From positions 28,265,661-28,329,660 of the forward strand of contig NC_051071.1 of the NCBI RefSeq assembly GCF_004664715.2: a stretch of 64,000 nt of DNA. Direction: 5' to 3'. Of the stretch, positions 21,668-33,944 are shown in pieces (position 1 is the first letter of the stretch; every line of letters begins with the position of its first letter). Below the pieces are notes generated by a model. It was not told the DNA's origin. It saw only the letters and a program-made list of their open reading frames with translations, and did not search any database. The position numbers were made by a program, and so were the translations under genes. The DNA is from Peromyscus leucopus. Its lineage: Eukaryota; Chordata; Mammalia; Rodentia; Cricetidae.

Positions 21668-22665
21668 TTTTCCTATTTTGTCTAAATCAGAATGTTCTAA
21701 ATCTACTGCAAACTACACACAATTAGAATGATTAGCAAGTATTATCCAGGAGAAGGGTAATAACATAGACAAAAATGGAACTATAACCAACAAGAACAAT
21801 ATCAAACAAGAAACACATGCTAAATGTCCAGAGATTTCCAAATCATAGGTAAATGGCAAATTACTGAGATTACTCCAATAGTTGTTCTATCCTGAAGACT
21901 CTAGCTCTAGTACCCAATATGTTCTTAGCTAAGATACAAGAGGATTGTAACTATCTAATCTTCAACCCCTTTAAAGACCCGAGAAGGGAAATAATATTAT
22001 GAGTAAGCAGGAAGTACAAGCGAGCAACTTCTGAAAATTGCAAGAATTGACAGAGACAGCTGGCAGCCTGGACAGTCAACTAATGTTTCTCAACACTGTT
22101 GGCGTATCCATTTTTTGGCTACAGGCCTAGAATACATGACAGACCATTTTCAGAAGCAGGAATTTTGAAAGACTGTCTTACCCTGTCTTGTCAAGGTTCT
22201 GTAGTCACTTTTCCTTGTGTCCTGCTTGTCCAGAAAGGACAGCATGCATATTGTGAGCAGTTGAGGCAAGGGAAGTTCTTTGCCTAGCAGACCATTTATT
22301 GCCAAGAAAAAGACAAACTTCCATATGGAGTGTCTTCGAAGTCTAACCCACTCACTTGGGGGTAGATCGATGCTGCCAGGAAAAGTCATATCCCACATCA
22401 ATAGAATTCTAACTTATCAAAACATTTAAATGCCATATTCTCTAGGTCTATGAAGTGTTTGAAGATTACCTATCCTTCTGACATATGTTTCTGTAAATCT
22501 AGAAAACTTAACTAACATAGCTACAGGTGTGACAAGCATGGGTGATTATTAATCAGTAAGTCTTATTTACATAAATAACCTGAGGACAAATGTTTCACAT
22601 AAAGAAGGTAACCAAATTTGTAAACAGGTGCACAGTATAAGGACAATGACCTCAAAAATGTGACA

Positions 22666-22950
22666 ATATACAAAATATCTTAAATGGAGGTAGAAATATA
22701 TAGTACAATATGACAACAATATCCTTAGTATGTATTAATATACAAAATATCCTAAACAGAGGTAGAATATACAGAGAGTAAGACAAGTATAATTTTACAT
22801 TTGTAACAATATACAAAATATTTCAAATAGGAGTAGGAACATATATACAATATGACAATTATAGTTTTGAATTTGTATCAATATACAAATTATCTTAAAT
22901 GAGAATAAAAAATAGTTTACATTTGTATCAATATACAAGAATCTGTATCA
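22666..22950. repeat. AT-rich tandem repeat, about 72-bp period, within the provirus
   Basis: Successive units start with atatacaaa-type motifs at 22666, 22738, 22809, 22881 and 22931, giving spacings of 72, 71, 72 and 50 bp. Units share a gaggtagaa block and a poorly conserved AT-rich end. Related sequence, differently repeated, lies in the young provirus near 47700-47854. Confidence 0.75.
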
Positions 22951-23583
22951 GTACAAATTATCTAAGACTGATAGTTTTCTAAATTAGTTTACTAGTAGAT
23001 AAAATGATCTACCTTAATATCCTATACATTAATATCCCATCCTTTTTTCTTTTCTGAAAGAGAATCCTGAGTTTAAATTTTATTGTTCCAACCCCAACCC
23101 TGTTACAACTTATCCATAACACTGAGAAAACATAACATTTTAAGAGAGAAGGCATCATTTTCTTAAAATTGCTACCTGCTGTCTAGGGGGTTATGGTACC
23201 TCTGTGGGATCCTGTAAGAAAGCTAAATGGTTAAGTCTCAAAAGGGCTAGCTATAAAGTTTGTAGCCAGTCTCAGCATAATGGGTAAGGTTACCCAAAGT
23301 TCTGGCTAGCAGCAGAATATGATGGACCATCTCATCTTGGAACTGTCCTGAAGAGTTTGCAGTCCAAAGCTGATCATTGAGTGGTGATTTTTGGTTCAAT
23401 GGCATCATTATGGACTGGGTAGAGTCATTGTTGTGGGGCTCCATTTTCCTTCTGGAGACCTCAGGAATTGCTATTTGAAAGATTTATTTTTCACTGTGAA
23501 AAACTTGAATATTACTAATATCAAAACACCAAGTTTGAAGTCGATAGAGCATGAGACGCTTGATATCTGGGTCCTGGATTCAT

Positions 23584-23601
23584 GCCCCTCATTGGGTACC
23601 A
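23584..23601 (-). promoter_or_regulatory. Primer-binding site, tRNA-Lys1,2-like
   Basis: Minus strand reads tggtacccaatgaggggc directly after the 5' LTR. It differs from the standard Lys1,2 primer site at four positions, two forming a decayed CpG. Confidence 0.6.
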
Positions 23602-23890
23602 GAGAAAGTGAGAAATCCATGGGAGTCTGCTTAGGAATATTAGGGAATTTATTAGGATATAAAATGAGGAAATACACTCATGAATACAGAATTGAGTAAA
23701 CAGCTGAAGTTGTCATCTGTTCTGACTGGGAGTGAATCCACCTGGCAGTCCAATCTTTCCAGGAAACAGGAAGCAGGGACCTCATGACCCCTCTTCCTTT
23801 CCTTTTAAGAGGTAATGTATGATGGCAAGAAGCACTGCCTCTTTCAGGGCTGTATGGCCCAAGGTCATGGGTGGAGCAAATACCCCTACA
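23602..23890 (-). repeat. 5' LTR of the old provirus
   Basis: 289 bp, same length as the partner LTR. The terminal TG on the plus strand has mutated (gagaaagtgag against tgtaaagcaag). An A/T-rich signal read as taataaa on minus lies around 23642-23660. Confidence 0.82.
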
Positions 23891-24800
23891 GGGGGCTGTT
23901 TCAGTCTTCTACATGGATATCCACTTTCCTGAGCCCATTTCCCAAAGATGTAGTTTTTCTTTGAGTGCATGCTTTTGGCATCTCAGCTGATGATGACTTG
24001 GCTGGAGGTGTGTGAATTTATTTCTGGGTCTACTCTTCTCTTTCATTGGTCAGTGTATCTATATTTCTGCCCATACAATGTTGCTGCAGCTGCTGCAGCT
24101 ACAGTCTTGTAGTGGATTTTGAAATCAGGTTATTATGCTGCTTCTGGCACTGTTATTTTGCTTAGGGTTGCTTTGACAGTTTAGGGTCTTTTGTGCCCTT
24201 TCAAGTATTGAAGGATTTCATTTCGGTTCTTTGAAGAATGTCATTGGTATTATGGTAGAGACTGCATTGAATTCCTTTGGATGCTATCATTTTAAGAATG
24301 TTGATTCTACCAATCCATGAGCTCCAGGGGTCTTTCTACATTTCAGTTTTATCAATTTCTTTTTCTGGTGTTTAGTAATTCTCATTGTAGAGGACATTCT
24401 CATTGCAGGGCATGGGGAGGAGGCTTAGTTCTACGTATTTTTGTTATAGCTTTTATAACTCAATTTTTTTTGTAATTGTTTCTTTAGTTCATTATTGGTG
24501 TTTAGAAAATGTGCTATATTTATTTAAAAAAACTCTTTATGTCCTATTTTATTAACTTTTTCTTTAGCTTTAAAAGTCATTTGTTGGAATCCTTAGAGTT
24601 TTGAAAATACAAAATAATTTCATTGCCATTCAGGGATGATTTGACTTCCCCTTGCCAATGCTTATACTTTCTGTTTACTTTTCTGGCTGAAGTAGAGTTT
24701 CTAAAAACAACTTGTTTTATTTCTAACTTTAGAGGAATTTTCTCAGTTTTTTTCTAATCTAGTTTGATATTGTCTATGAGTTTGTAAGTAACCACAGCCC
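23891..24800 (-). mobile_element. L1 ORF2 remnant, antisense, right part
   Basis: Continues the L1 interrupted by the provirus: ttcagtcttctacatggata near 23900, gtgaatttatttctgggtct near 24012, accaatccatgagctccagg near 24310. The reverse-transcriptase region is heavily mutated. Confidence 0.7.
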
Positions 24801-26615
24801 AGGAATACTGTTTTAAGTTACCACTAACATGCACTAATATAGTACCAGAGTCATGAATTCATCACAGCAATACAACAACAACAAAAGCAATAAATTGAAA
24901 CACTTTTCAAATATATTGGATTTCAAATATATATTGATACATTAGGCAGGTGGGTTACAGCAAATTCAGGAAATCTCTTCACCATGCCTAAGATGCTTCC
25001 TGATGATGACAGTCTTAGCTTTTAAGGTAGTAGAAATAGGATAAGTTCATAGACTCTAAAAGAGTTTATGCAGTAGTCAACAGGATGTTATGTCACATAC
25101 AGAAGTAGGCAATAAATTGCTATTTAAGGACTAAAATGTCCCAAGATAATTAGGCTCTGATCCTACAACACTCTCACTCTCCAAAATCATTGACATCCTA
25201 TTCAGTCAGTCAGCCTGGTAGAATTTTTAATATACTTGTGGTTTCTGTGGGCAAACTTAAATTAACTATGCCTTTATTAGGTGGAATTATGATCTTTCTA
25301 TACCTATGTTGAATTTTATCAAAGATATTACCAATAACATCCTTAGGAAAGAATAAACTAAGCTACAATTTTCTGTAGGCCAATTAAATTAAACTCATTT
25401 CAGTTTACAATATTCTTACTAGTAAAGTGTGATTGTGTTCTATTTTTGCCCCCACTAAGTTGTTTTTTTCAGTCAGCAAGTTCCTTGTGGGCTTTATATT
25501 TTGCAAAATAATAATGTGGAAAGGATGATGGGTCCATAGACAATTTCACATATGCATGAAATAGATACTCTGTACCATGGCACTTTTCATGACATGTCAG
25601 TTAACTTAGGAATAAGTTTCAGTTGGCATATGCTGGGGCTTCTGGCCTAGATAGTACTAGGTTCCAGGAAAGATTAGCACAAAAATGGAGAGAGGAAACA
25701 ACTGCTTCCTGTCTTGGGCACTGGGGGGAAGAAGTCCCACTATGTCAGATACATAATGTAGCCAGCGTCCGGCTTTGCACCCACCAACCATGATTGGTGG
25801 TTTTATCAAAGTTATGTCTTTATCTAGCACTTTTTATCAGTCTATGTTTCTTATGCATATTAGTAAACAAGGAGGTATAAATTAAAACTAGCATATGAAA
25901 ATAACTGCATGTAATACAGGAGGATATTGTGAAATAAAGATATTGAAGTGAAGATCTGCGAAAGCTGGAATGCTTGGGTTCATATAGAAATGGTTAGATG
26001 GTGAACTTTACTCCCTAAGATTCTACAGTTGACATCCTGGCACAAACATCCTGTCAGATAAAAAAAAAAAATGAAGATAGGACTTCACTTTCGGAATTCC
26101 CGTCATTCATGAGTTCTAAGTAAACAAGGTATCTGCACAGTGCAGATGAGGATTATATCAGGTTCTTCCAACTGCCATGACACTGTCATTTCAAACTGTC
26201 CATCACAATTCAGAAGGGATATCTCTAGCATCCAGGCTGTCCTTACGCTCTCACTGAAACCCTTGGAGGGCAACCTGCCTCTTGGCTCTCCAGCTTTTCA
26301 GCTTCTTGGCCATTTCTGTTCTTCCTTGGCTTGTAGACATCTCATTAGTATCAACCTTTGTTTTCACACGGTCTTCTCAGCGTCCGGATTTCCCCTTTAC
26401 ACTGGAACTGCTTATATTGGCTAAGGATCCCTCCCCTTAGTGTGGCTTCATTTTTAAAGCATTATATCAACAATGTCCCTATTTCCAGATAAAGTGATAT
26501 ATTGAGTCACTCAAGGTCAGAACATCATTACGCTTCCTTGTGTAGGGAAGGATGAAGGGCCACCATGCATTAAGGATTAGGAAGGATGAAATTTTGAAAA
26601 TCAGAATAAGATGCT
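24801..26615. other. Unique sequence, nothing recognised
   Basis: No repeat or gene assigned. A 94-codon frame (26140-26424, +) has no domain I recognise. A 20-bp near-perfect palindrome occurs at 25781-25800. Confidence 0.4.
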
Positions 26616-26619
26616 CCAG

Positions 26620-26825
26620 AATGGGACTGTGTTGTCTGAATCCTGACTCTACTGCTTACTCTGTTATGTAACCTTGGACAGCTTATGTAACCTCTTTGTG
26701 TCTGTTTCTTAATTATATAGCAGAGAGTAATTCATGGGAGTTTAGAAAAAATTAAAATTATGGTATGTTTAAAGCAATCTGAAAGATGTTTGGCATAAGG
26801 AATGTACACTGCTTTCATCACATGA
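26620..26825 (-). repeat. MIR SINE remnant
   Basis: Antisense MIR: ctgactctactgcttactct near 26643-26662, gtaaccttggacagcttatg near 26668-26687, then taacctctttgtgtctgttt near 26688-26707. Confidence 0.82.
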
Positions 26826-26829
26826 GTCT

Positions 26830-29800
26830 ATGAAGACCAGGCTGTTTACAAGTATGCATTGCTATTAATTGGTGGAGCTTAATTTTCAGCTTTGCCTTTC
26901 TACATGTAAGAAAACTTCATTTACACAATTCACTTACATATATTAAAGTAAAATGTTGCAAAGTATGATAGTGAAGAATAAGGAACAAAGGAAGGAAAAT
27001 ACAGAAAGGAAGAAAAGACAGACAGATGAGAAGGAGGTAGTGTCTTAGAAATGAGAAATGAATTGAAGAAAACAGCTAAAAGTCCAGTATCAATAATATG
27101 TGAACTACACACATTATTTATCATCAAATTCCAGACATAAGACATAAACTTTGCTCTTTAGAAGGGCTGTGCTCATCTGTTTTCTTCATAATGAAACTGT
27201 GTTGTTCAGTACAATGTTTTATACTTTAATCTAGCCATTTTGCCATTAGTAATTTCCTTCAAGCAATAATTAAACCTTTGCAAAAATTTAGTTAGACTAA
27301 TTTTTTCTGGAGAATGAATTAAATGGCTTATGAAGCACATATGTTGACAGTCATCCCAGTGCATTGTAATGGGAGACTGGCAAAAGACGTGACTGTCTTA
27401 TAGTAGAAGATACTTGCCAGCTGCAGTTGGCAAAACAGTGCTCTCTAAAGACATCGACCTGTAACTCTGCAGATGCGATTATGGTTAAAGTCCTTGAAAT
27501 GGAGTAATTGTTTTAGATGATCTATGTGGGCACAATTTAATCTCATAAGCCTCTAAAAGAGAAGAAGTTTTCCACCAGAAGTCAGAGAAAGATTGTTAGT
27601 GTAAGAAGCTCACATACTACTTTGCTGGCTTTGAAAAAGAGGGAGGGGCACTAGTCTAAGAAATGAAAATAACCTTTGAAATTGGAGGAGGCCTGTTAAC
27701 ACTTTGACTTTAGCTCTGTAAAACTGGACTTCAGTGTCGTCATTTATTACTGTAATAACAGGGGAGGCAACGTTCAAATACTTCTTGTGACACACGGTCA
27801 TACAGAACTGTCACTCTTGGATGCCCATGGTAGCTAGGCAGTTGATCAGGAGACCACCTTGGTCTAAGCTAATCAATAAGGGGCTCCTTTCTTGATACTG
27901 AGTCTATCATTTCCCTCCAGTTATTTAGCCTGTTTCATCATGGGTGGGGCCAGGGAGGAGCTGAGCCACCAGTAGTCTGAATAAAAAATATTTTAAAGAA
28001 AAATAGCTGTCCTTGGGCAGAAAAGAGTACACTGTATTCCATTTTTTTATTTTGTAATTTTAATTACATAGGGAAAGATTGAGAAAATTATGATCTGTTA
28101 AGAGTAAGCATCTGAAAGATTAGATACTATATTTTTATGTGTTTTAATGTATTTTGCTTCTTTGCATATTATTATTTTCTTTCAATGGCCTTCTACTGTT
28201 TTGAAAATAAACTATAAGTTGAGAGAGAAGGGAGAGATGAACTGTCCATAAATGGCAGAGCAGGCAATGGAATCGACTCATGTGACCGCTGAAACACAAC
28301 TTGAGCTGCATTCCAGGCTGTCACCAGTTTTTCCCTTCTGTCCTGTGCACTGGTGACAATTGCTTTTGATGCAATTCAGCCAGCCAAGCCTTATTCATTC
28401 TTCTGTGGGGCCAGTTCATTTGAAAGTGTGCTGATCCTACAGAAAAGGCCCAGGTCTAGGGCAGCCTCCTGGGGACGCCTCCATTCTGCAGCTACAGAAG
28501 GGATCTGCACTGAGCTCCGAAATCGCCTGCCTCCTTAAATCATCCATGCTGCAAGGCAGCGCACACAACACATATTAGCGGGTCATGGCACTCATCTTAG
28601 GGGCCTGAATGTGATAGAACTGCAAACTCAACCTACAAGGAACCCCCCTTGGTGGCTGTTCATTCCTAGCTTAGTGCTCTTTCTCCTTCACAGCCTCCCC
28701 ACATAGCTTTTTTTTTTTTCTTCTTTTTAGGAATTAAGATGTTCAACCTGAAGAGGGAGGTTAGCCTAATGGGAGGGGGATGTGGTGTTCAGAGGCAGAT
28801 AGCCTGTAGCTGGAAACCTTGAACATGACCTCATCATCTCTTGCATCTGTACAACAGGAGGTTGATGTTTACCTGGACACTTATTGTCAGCAGTGCCTTT
28901 TAGAGGTTATCTATTTTAGAAAATCCCTGGGAAATGTCAACCTACTAATAGATTTGCCTTTCAAGATGGCTCTTTTCCTTGGGAAAAAAATAATTTCTCT
29001 AGTATTTAACTCAGTTCTGTATCCAAATGATATTGAAGTAGGTTATAGAACTACATAGAGAATTTTTTAAATGTTCTTAATGAGGACATTGGGATAAAGG
29101 AAATATTAGGATGGGAAAACAGCCCCAGCTACTGGTTCATGCTTACTCAGAGTGGTTAGATATACAGAGCTAAGAGAATGGCTGCTACCCTTCTGGTTTT
29201 GTGTACTCACTGCTAATTCAGTTTTGAATACATGAGTGAACAGAGAAAGGGGAGTAGTTAAACAAATCCTAGAGATACCACTGATAACAGTGAATAGGAG
29301 GATGACAGGATTTTTTTTTACTTGTAGTGGGGCCAGACAGAAATGTCTGTCAGATGCTACCATGGTAAGAACCACAACTGGAGCAAAGTATCTCTTAAGA
29401 ACCCAACAGGAAGTAATGTAACCATCATTTTTACTTGTGACATTTTTGGAGATATTAAAAAGATCTAGAGAAAAGCAATTTTTAGAGAGTTGTGATACTC
29501 ATATCTAGAAAGTCAGCTGTGATCAAGTCACTGAGCATTTTTTACCTTCTTCATCCTTTTCTTCAAATGGGACGCTTGGACACTGTTACGGCACCTCTGT
29601 AAGGTATGGGGAATAAATGGAGTTTTCTCAGTAAAGTACAATGCATGCACCAGTTGCTCAAAGAACAACAGATAGTTTCTTAACACTTCTTGGCCCTTTC
29701 ATTAAAAATGAAGCACTATGGTAACTGTATACACAAGACCTGCACAAGATCATGCCAGATAAAATTCCAGCATGGATGGAGGAGGACTCATGGGGTCCCA

Positions 29801-30550
29801 CCCTAGATGAGACAACATTGTCAAATGGCTGCTTATGGGGAGAGAGGGAGTCAGTTTATTTCTGGGATGCAGTCCCTGAGAGGCTCCTTATGTTCTATTA
29901 GATAATCCTCTAACCATGGACAAGCAAGAGCACTAAGCAGGTGACAGGTCTTTGGTTAAAATAACATAGTTTGATAATGTTATTTGTTGACAAAATGTTT
30001 CCTCTGGCTTTTCACAAAGTATTTATTCATATAATAAACATTTGCACAGTTCCTGAAACTTAAAAAACTGTGCATGAAGTTGAGAGTGAAAAGCAGTAGG
30101 AGGGGGAGGAAATGGGGATGGATTTGATCAATACACATTATACACACACATGAAATTCTCAAACAAGTAAAACAAAACAGCAACAGCAAACCCAAATGAC
30201 TAAAGTGAGCAAAAAATCATCCCTGATCTCAGAACTTGAGGCAGATAAGGCTTAAACACTTGGCCATGCCTTAAGCTAACAAAGAGCTCTGACATGGGCC
30301 GTAGTATCCTGACACAGAGAACCCTGAAAGTGGACCTCAAGATGACCACTGTTGACATATGACCCACAGCCAACCAGAAAACACCAGGGCAGCTGGAAGC
30401 AGAGCCCACCAAAAAGTACACACATAAATAATTCAGTCCTTTGTTTAATAAACGAGATTGCTTACAGCCTCCCAGAGCCCGTGTCATTTGGTTCTGTTCA
30501 TCCCTTGCCCCTCGGGATCAGAGACAGTGGGACCCCAGCTGCGGAGCAAG
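26830..30550. other. Long stretch of unique sequence, no gene recognised
   Basis: About 3.7 kb without an assignable repeat or exon. It has several frames of 60-95 codons (for example 29106-29375 and 30200-30487, both -) with no recognisable domain. A T12 run at about 28709-28720 is followed by a pyrimidine-rich AG, but no matching donor was found. Confidence 0.35.
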
Positions 30551-30955
30551 CAACAAGAGCTATTTTTTGTCAACCTGACACAAGCTAAAGTCGTATTGGA
30601 AGAGGCACCCTTGATTGAGCAAATTCCCTTACCAGATTGGCTTGAGGGGAAGCATATTGTGTGTTTTCTCGATTGGTGATTGATATGGGAGGGTTCAGAT
30701 CCAGCTCACTGTGGCTGGTGCCACCCCTGGGCTGGTGGTTGTTGGTGCCTTAAAAAGTTAGACTGAGAAATCCATGAGGAGCAAGCCAGTAAGCAGCACT
30801 TCTTTATTCCCTCTGCACCTGTTTCTGCCTCCAGGTTCTTGCCCTAGATTCCTCAGCGATGGATGTATAAGTTATAAAGTGAAGTGAACCCTTTCCTGCC
30901 CGAGTTACTTTTGGTTATTCTGTTTTATCACAGCAATATAAACCCTAACTGAGAC
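30551..30955 (+). mobile_element. MT-type MaLR LTR
   Basis: Same order of blocks as 8548-8939: gtcaacctgacacaagctaa (30568-30587), ggtgccacccctgggctggt (30718-30737), gagcaagccagtaagcagca (30779-30798), and the terminal atcacagcaatataaaccct (30929-30948). No PBS follows, so it is probably solo. Confidence 0.82.
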
Positions 30956-31069
30956 ACACACCAAAAAAATCATGAAAGTCAAAATGCTGCAAGTTTGGGA
31001 AACATCAAAAGCAAACCTTGTGGCATTTTATTCCCAGTGTGAGCTATTCCTCTGAACCCCATTCATGCC

Positions 31070-31206
31070 CCTGCCTTTCCCCATCTGCCCCTGGCATCCC
31101 CCTGTCATTCCTCTTCTGCCCCATGCATTCCCTGTCCTTCCTCATCTGCTCCATGCATGCCTTCACTTCCCCATCTGTCCAATGCATACCCCTCCTTCCC
31201 CATCTG
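31070..31206. repeat. Degenerate minisatellite, about 28-33-bp unit
   Basis: Four or five imperfect copies of a pyrimidine-rich unit built on ccccatctg...ccatgcat...cctccttcc. It ends in the MIR below, whose catctg motif may have seeded it. Confidence 0.6.
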
Positions 31207-31265
31207 CATAACAGATATAATAATAGCAACCGTATTCTAGGCTTGTCACAAGAGTGAATCAGATC
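31198..31265 (-). repeat. MIR fragment
   Basis: Antisense MIR core: ccatctgcataacagatata, then ataatagcaaccgtattcta and caagagtgaatcagat. Confidence 0.55.
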
Positions 31266-32440
31266 ACTACTCTTCGGAGTTTGGATGCTGCTGCACATAA
31301 GGACAGCCTCCTCCACAGGAGAGCACTCACAGCTTTAGGGAGTGCAAAATTAAGCATATTTCTGACAAGCAAGCCATGACAGAATTGTGATGGCATTGTA
31401 CCAGATGATAACATACGATTGAAAATAATAGGATGTCAAAAATGCATGTCATCAGCAAAATGTATGAAGAAATTATACAGTCTTGACGCATCATGTTATT
31501 GTGCAAATTGCAATGATATTTCTTGATTTTAGTTGGGTTTGTGTGTGAGAGGGAAATCTTAGCATTTTATATCACAGTATGTTGCAGGGTGCAGGGTGAC
31601 TTCTTATTTTGACTTGAGAAGCTAAGTAGGTCACTGGAATTTTGTCCCTAAGTGTGGAAGAACCATTCCAGCTCAATGATGAGGTCCCTCGGACTGTCCC
31701 TATCCTCGGCACAGACAGAACACTTCTCACAGTCAGCATTTTTCGTGAGTGAAAACTGCTGAACACACTCTTTGGCATCGTCAGCAAGTCTTTATTGAAT
31801 ACTAGTTATGGACCAGACTCTGACACAAGCCTGAAAGTTGCAGACATAAATAAAGTTACTGTTTGTCTTTGGGGGCCATGGCTTCCAAGCTGTGTGGTTT
31901 GGAGGCAGATCCTTTGAGCCCACCCTATCACCATAACTCCCCGTTTTGTTTGGGAATCAAGGGTATCCAAGTGGCTACAGGTGGTTCATCCATTTTGGTT
32001 TTGCAGTCACATCCCAATAGAATGTAAATTGCAGGAGAGAAGGTATTTTGTGTACTTCCGTTGCTACTCTCCTTAGAAGTATCCCTCCATATTTGTCATG
32101 TGAACTGGTGTGCCACTTGTTGTGGAATGGAAAGCTATTGAAAGCAATGTCTGGCTTTAAAAGTTTCCAAGACCTCCTGGGAATTTGGATCCAGCACTGA
32201 GCAAAACCTGTTTCCTGTTTATCCAGTCGTCTGCCTCCTCCTTCCAGTCGCTGGCATCCTCATTTCTAAAAGTGCAAGTCTGGAGTTGGGCATGCACCTT
32301 AAAGCCCTTCTTTCTTGTTCCAAGCCAGCCAGCAGACCCTGCTGATTCTGTGCCTGTGTATACTTCTATCTCTCTGTGTGTTCTCAGCTCTGTGGTACAA
32401 ACTGCTGTTGCTAGTCATCATATTGTACTGGCTGCCTTTG
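31266..32440. other. Mostly unique, with a possible L2 scrap
   Basis: The stretch tttattgaatactagttatg (31791-31810) and what follows resemble the L2 3' end in sense. Otherwise nothing recognised. A 71-codon frame (31572-31787, -) has no domain. Confidence 0.3.
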
Positions 32441-32770
32441 TGCTGCTGTGATCTAAATACCAGGTTAAAAACAAGACAAGAAGAGTTTATTTTTTCTCAA
32501 GGTTTCAGCAGGATTTTTGTCCACCACACAGTGGGAAAGACATGGCTACTTCATGGCTTCAGCAGCCTGTGATGGGAGCTCTTTACCATGGTGGAAGAGG
32601 AAGCAGAGGAAATAGGATAGGAGGCAAGGCAGGCACAACCGTCTACCCCCACCCCCACTCTCAGTGAGGCCTTCTCCAAGCTAGGCACGACCCCATGAAA
32701 ACTTTGCAACCTTCAAATAATGCCACAAGCCGTTGACTTCGGGAACCTGTAGGAAAGTTTCAACTCAAAC
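32441..32770 (-). repeat. MaLR-like LTR remnant
   Basis: Antisense order: tgctgctgtgatctaaatac (32442-32461), gaagagtttatttt, aaggtttcagcaggattttt, catggtggaagaggaagcag near 32587. Matches the LTR group also seen at 255-615 and 56350-56790. Confidence 0.5.
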
Positions 32771-32879
32771 TATATTAATAAGGACCATGATAGCTTCTGG
32801 CTGTTCTTTCTTGTCTTTTTGTTTAGAATTTATCCTTTTATTGATACATAGACAGACAGGCAAAGACGTACATACACAA

Positions 32880-32880
<1 letters not shown>

Positions 32881-32948
<68 letters not shown>
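32881..32948. repeat. (CA)n-(GA)n microsatellite
   Basis: Short (CA)n to about 32891 followed by pure (GA)n to 32948. Confidence 0.95.
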
Positions 32949-32951
<3 letters not shown>

Positions 32952-32959
32952 CACACCTT

Positions 32960-33940
32960 ATTATGCTCTCATAACTTCTCCTCCCACCGAACCTTTCTTA
33001 ATTCCAGAATCCCCCCCCACTTTCTTGACTTTCCTTTTGCTGTAACCTGTGACCCCTTCCATGTATGAGTGTGGGTGGATGATTATCTGTTTGAGCTGGG
33101 ACAATACATCAGTAGCTACACTGCTGGGGAGCATGATTCCCCTCTCATGATTCCCATTCCACAAGCCTCTATTTTAAAAGCGCAGGAAACTCTTGCCACC
33201 ACTTGTTTGATTCTTCCTGTGGTGCTTTTCAATATAAGATACAAAGGGTTTTATCCAGAAATTAAAACTCTGTGATACAACCCTGTTACCTTCCACTCAT
33301 CCAGGCTTTATTCCTGCCCAGAGTGTTCTAGTTTAGCATTCCCTGGCCTTGCCTCTAGTTCTTAACCAAGTCGCAAGGGCTGACGCTGCCAAGATTTTGT
33401 TCTACTTAAAATGTATTTCTCCACCTTTCCACCAAAGTATATTTGCTCCGTCATACAGATCCAGGGCCAGTCTTTGAGTTCCCTGCTTCCACCCACAGTA
33501 GACTCTATGATCTTGTTCTCCTGTAAGCAGGAAATGGTAAGAAGGATCTACTCCCCAAGGTCCTAAAGAAGACTGCGAGAGTTACTACGCACAAAGTGGT
33601 GGCTTCTAGTGATTCCTGTGTACTCAGAGTGCAGAACTGCCTCCAAGAATAGCATCATGGGTGAGAAGGTTAAAGATAAGAGTCTTCAGGTCCTGCCTAG
33701 ACCTATTAAATCAGGCATTATGGGCACGATTCTCCAGGAGCTGTGTTTTACAAGCGCCCTGGCTGGTTGAGACTGCAGTTAAGGATTGAAGATTGCTGCA
33801 CTGTGCACACTTCAGCTTTCCTTGTGGATTACTTCATCAGTGTTGGCCTCAGTATATCTATATCACTGTACACATGTCAGTGTCTCATGGTGTAGATGTT
33901 CACTGGGGTAACACTATTTTCTCCACAACTTAAAACTGGG
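32960..33940. other. Unique sequence, nothing recognised
   Basis: No repeat or gene assigned. Frames at 33069-33275 (+) and 32961-33164 (-) have no domain. Confidence 0.4.
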
Positions 33941-33944
33941 ACCT

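Larger units (their letters stand above)
21379..23890 (-). mobile_element. Old non-autonomous ERV2-like provirus
   Basis: Two 289-bp LTRs in direct repeat (21379-21667 and 23602-23890) flank about 1.93 kb of internal sequence. Read on minus, the 5' LTR is the right one, followed by a primer site resembling tRNA-Lys1,2 and ending in a weak polypurine tract at the left LTR. The LTRs are roughly 80% alike by eye, so the insertion is old. No gag, pro, pol or env motif or long frame is seen. The integration site is an antisense L1. Flanks are G-rich (atgggg / gggggc), so a TSD is only hinted at. About 1.1 kb of the internal region is homologous to the young provirus at 46541-49431. Confidence 0.82.

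Noticed and set aside
22666..22950. Evenly spaced repeats considered as a CRISPR array
   Set aside because: Units adjoin with no unique spacers, the host is mammalian, and the array lies within a provirus.
28709..28733. T-rich tract followed by AG, considered as a splice acceptor
   Set aside because: No donor at a plausible distance and no open exon-like sequence downstream.
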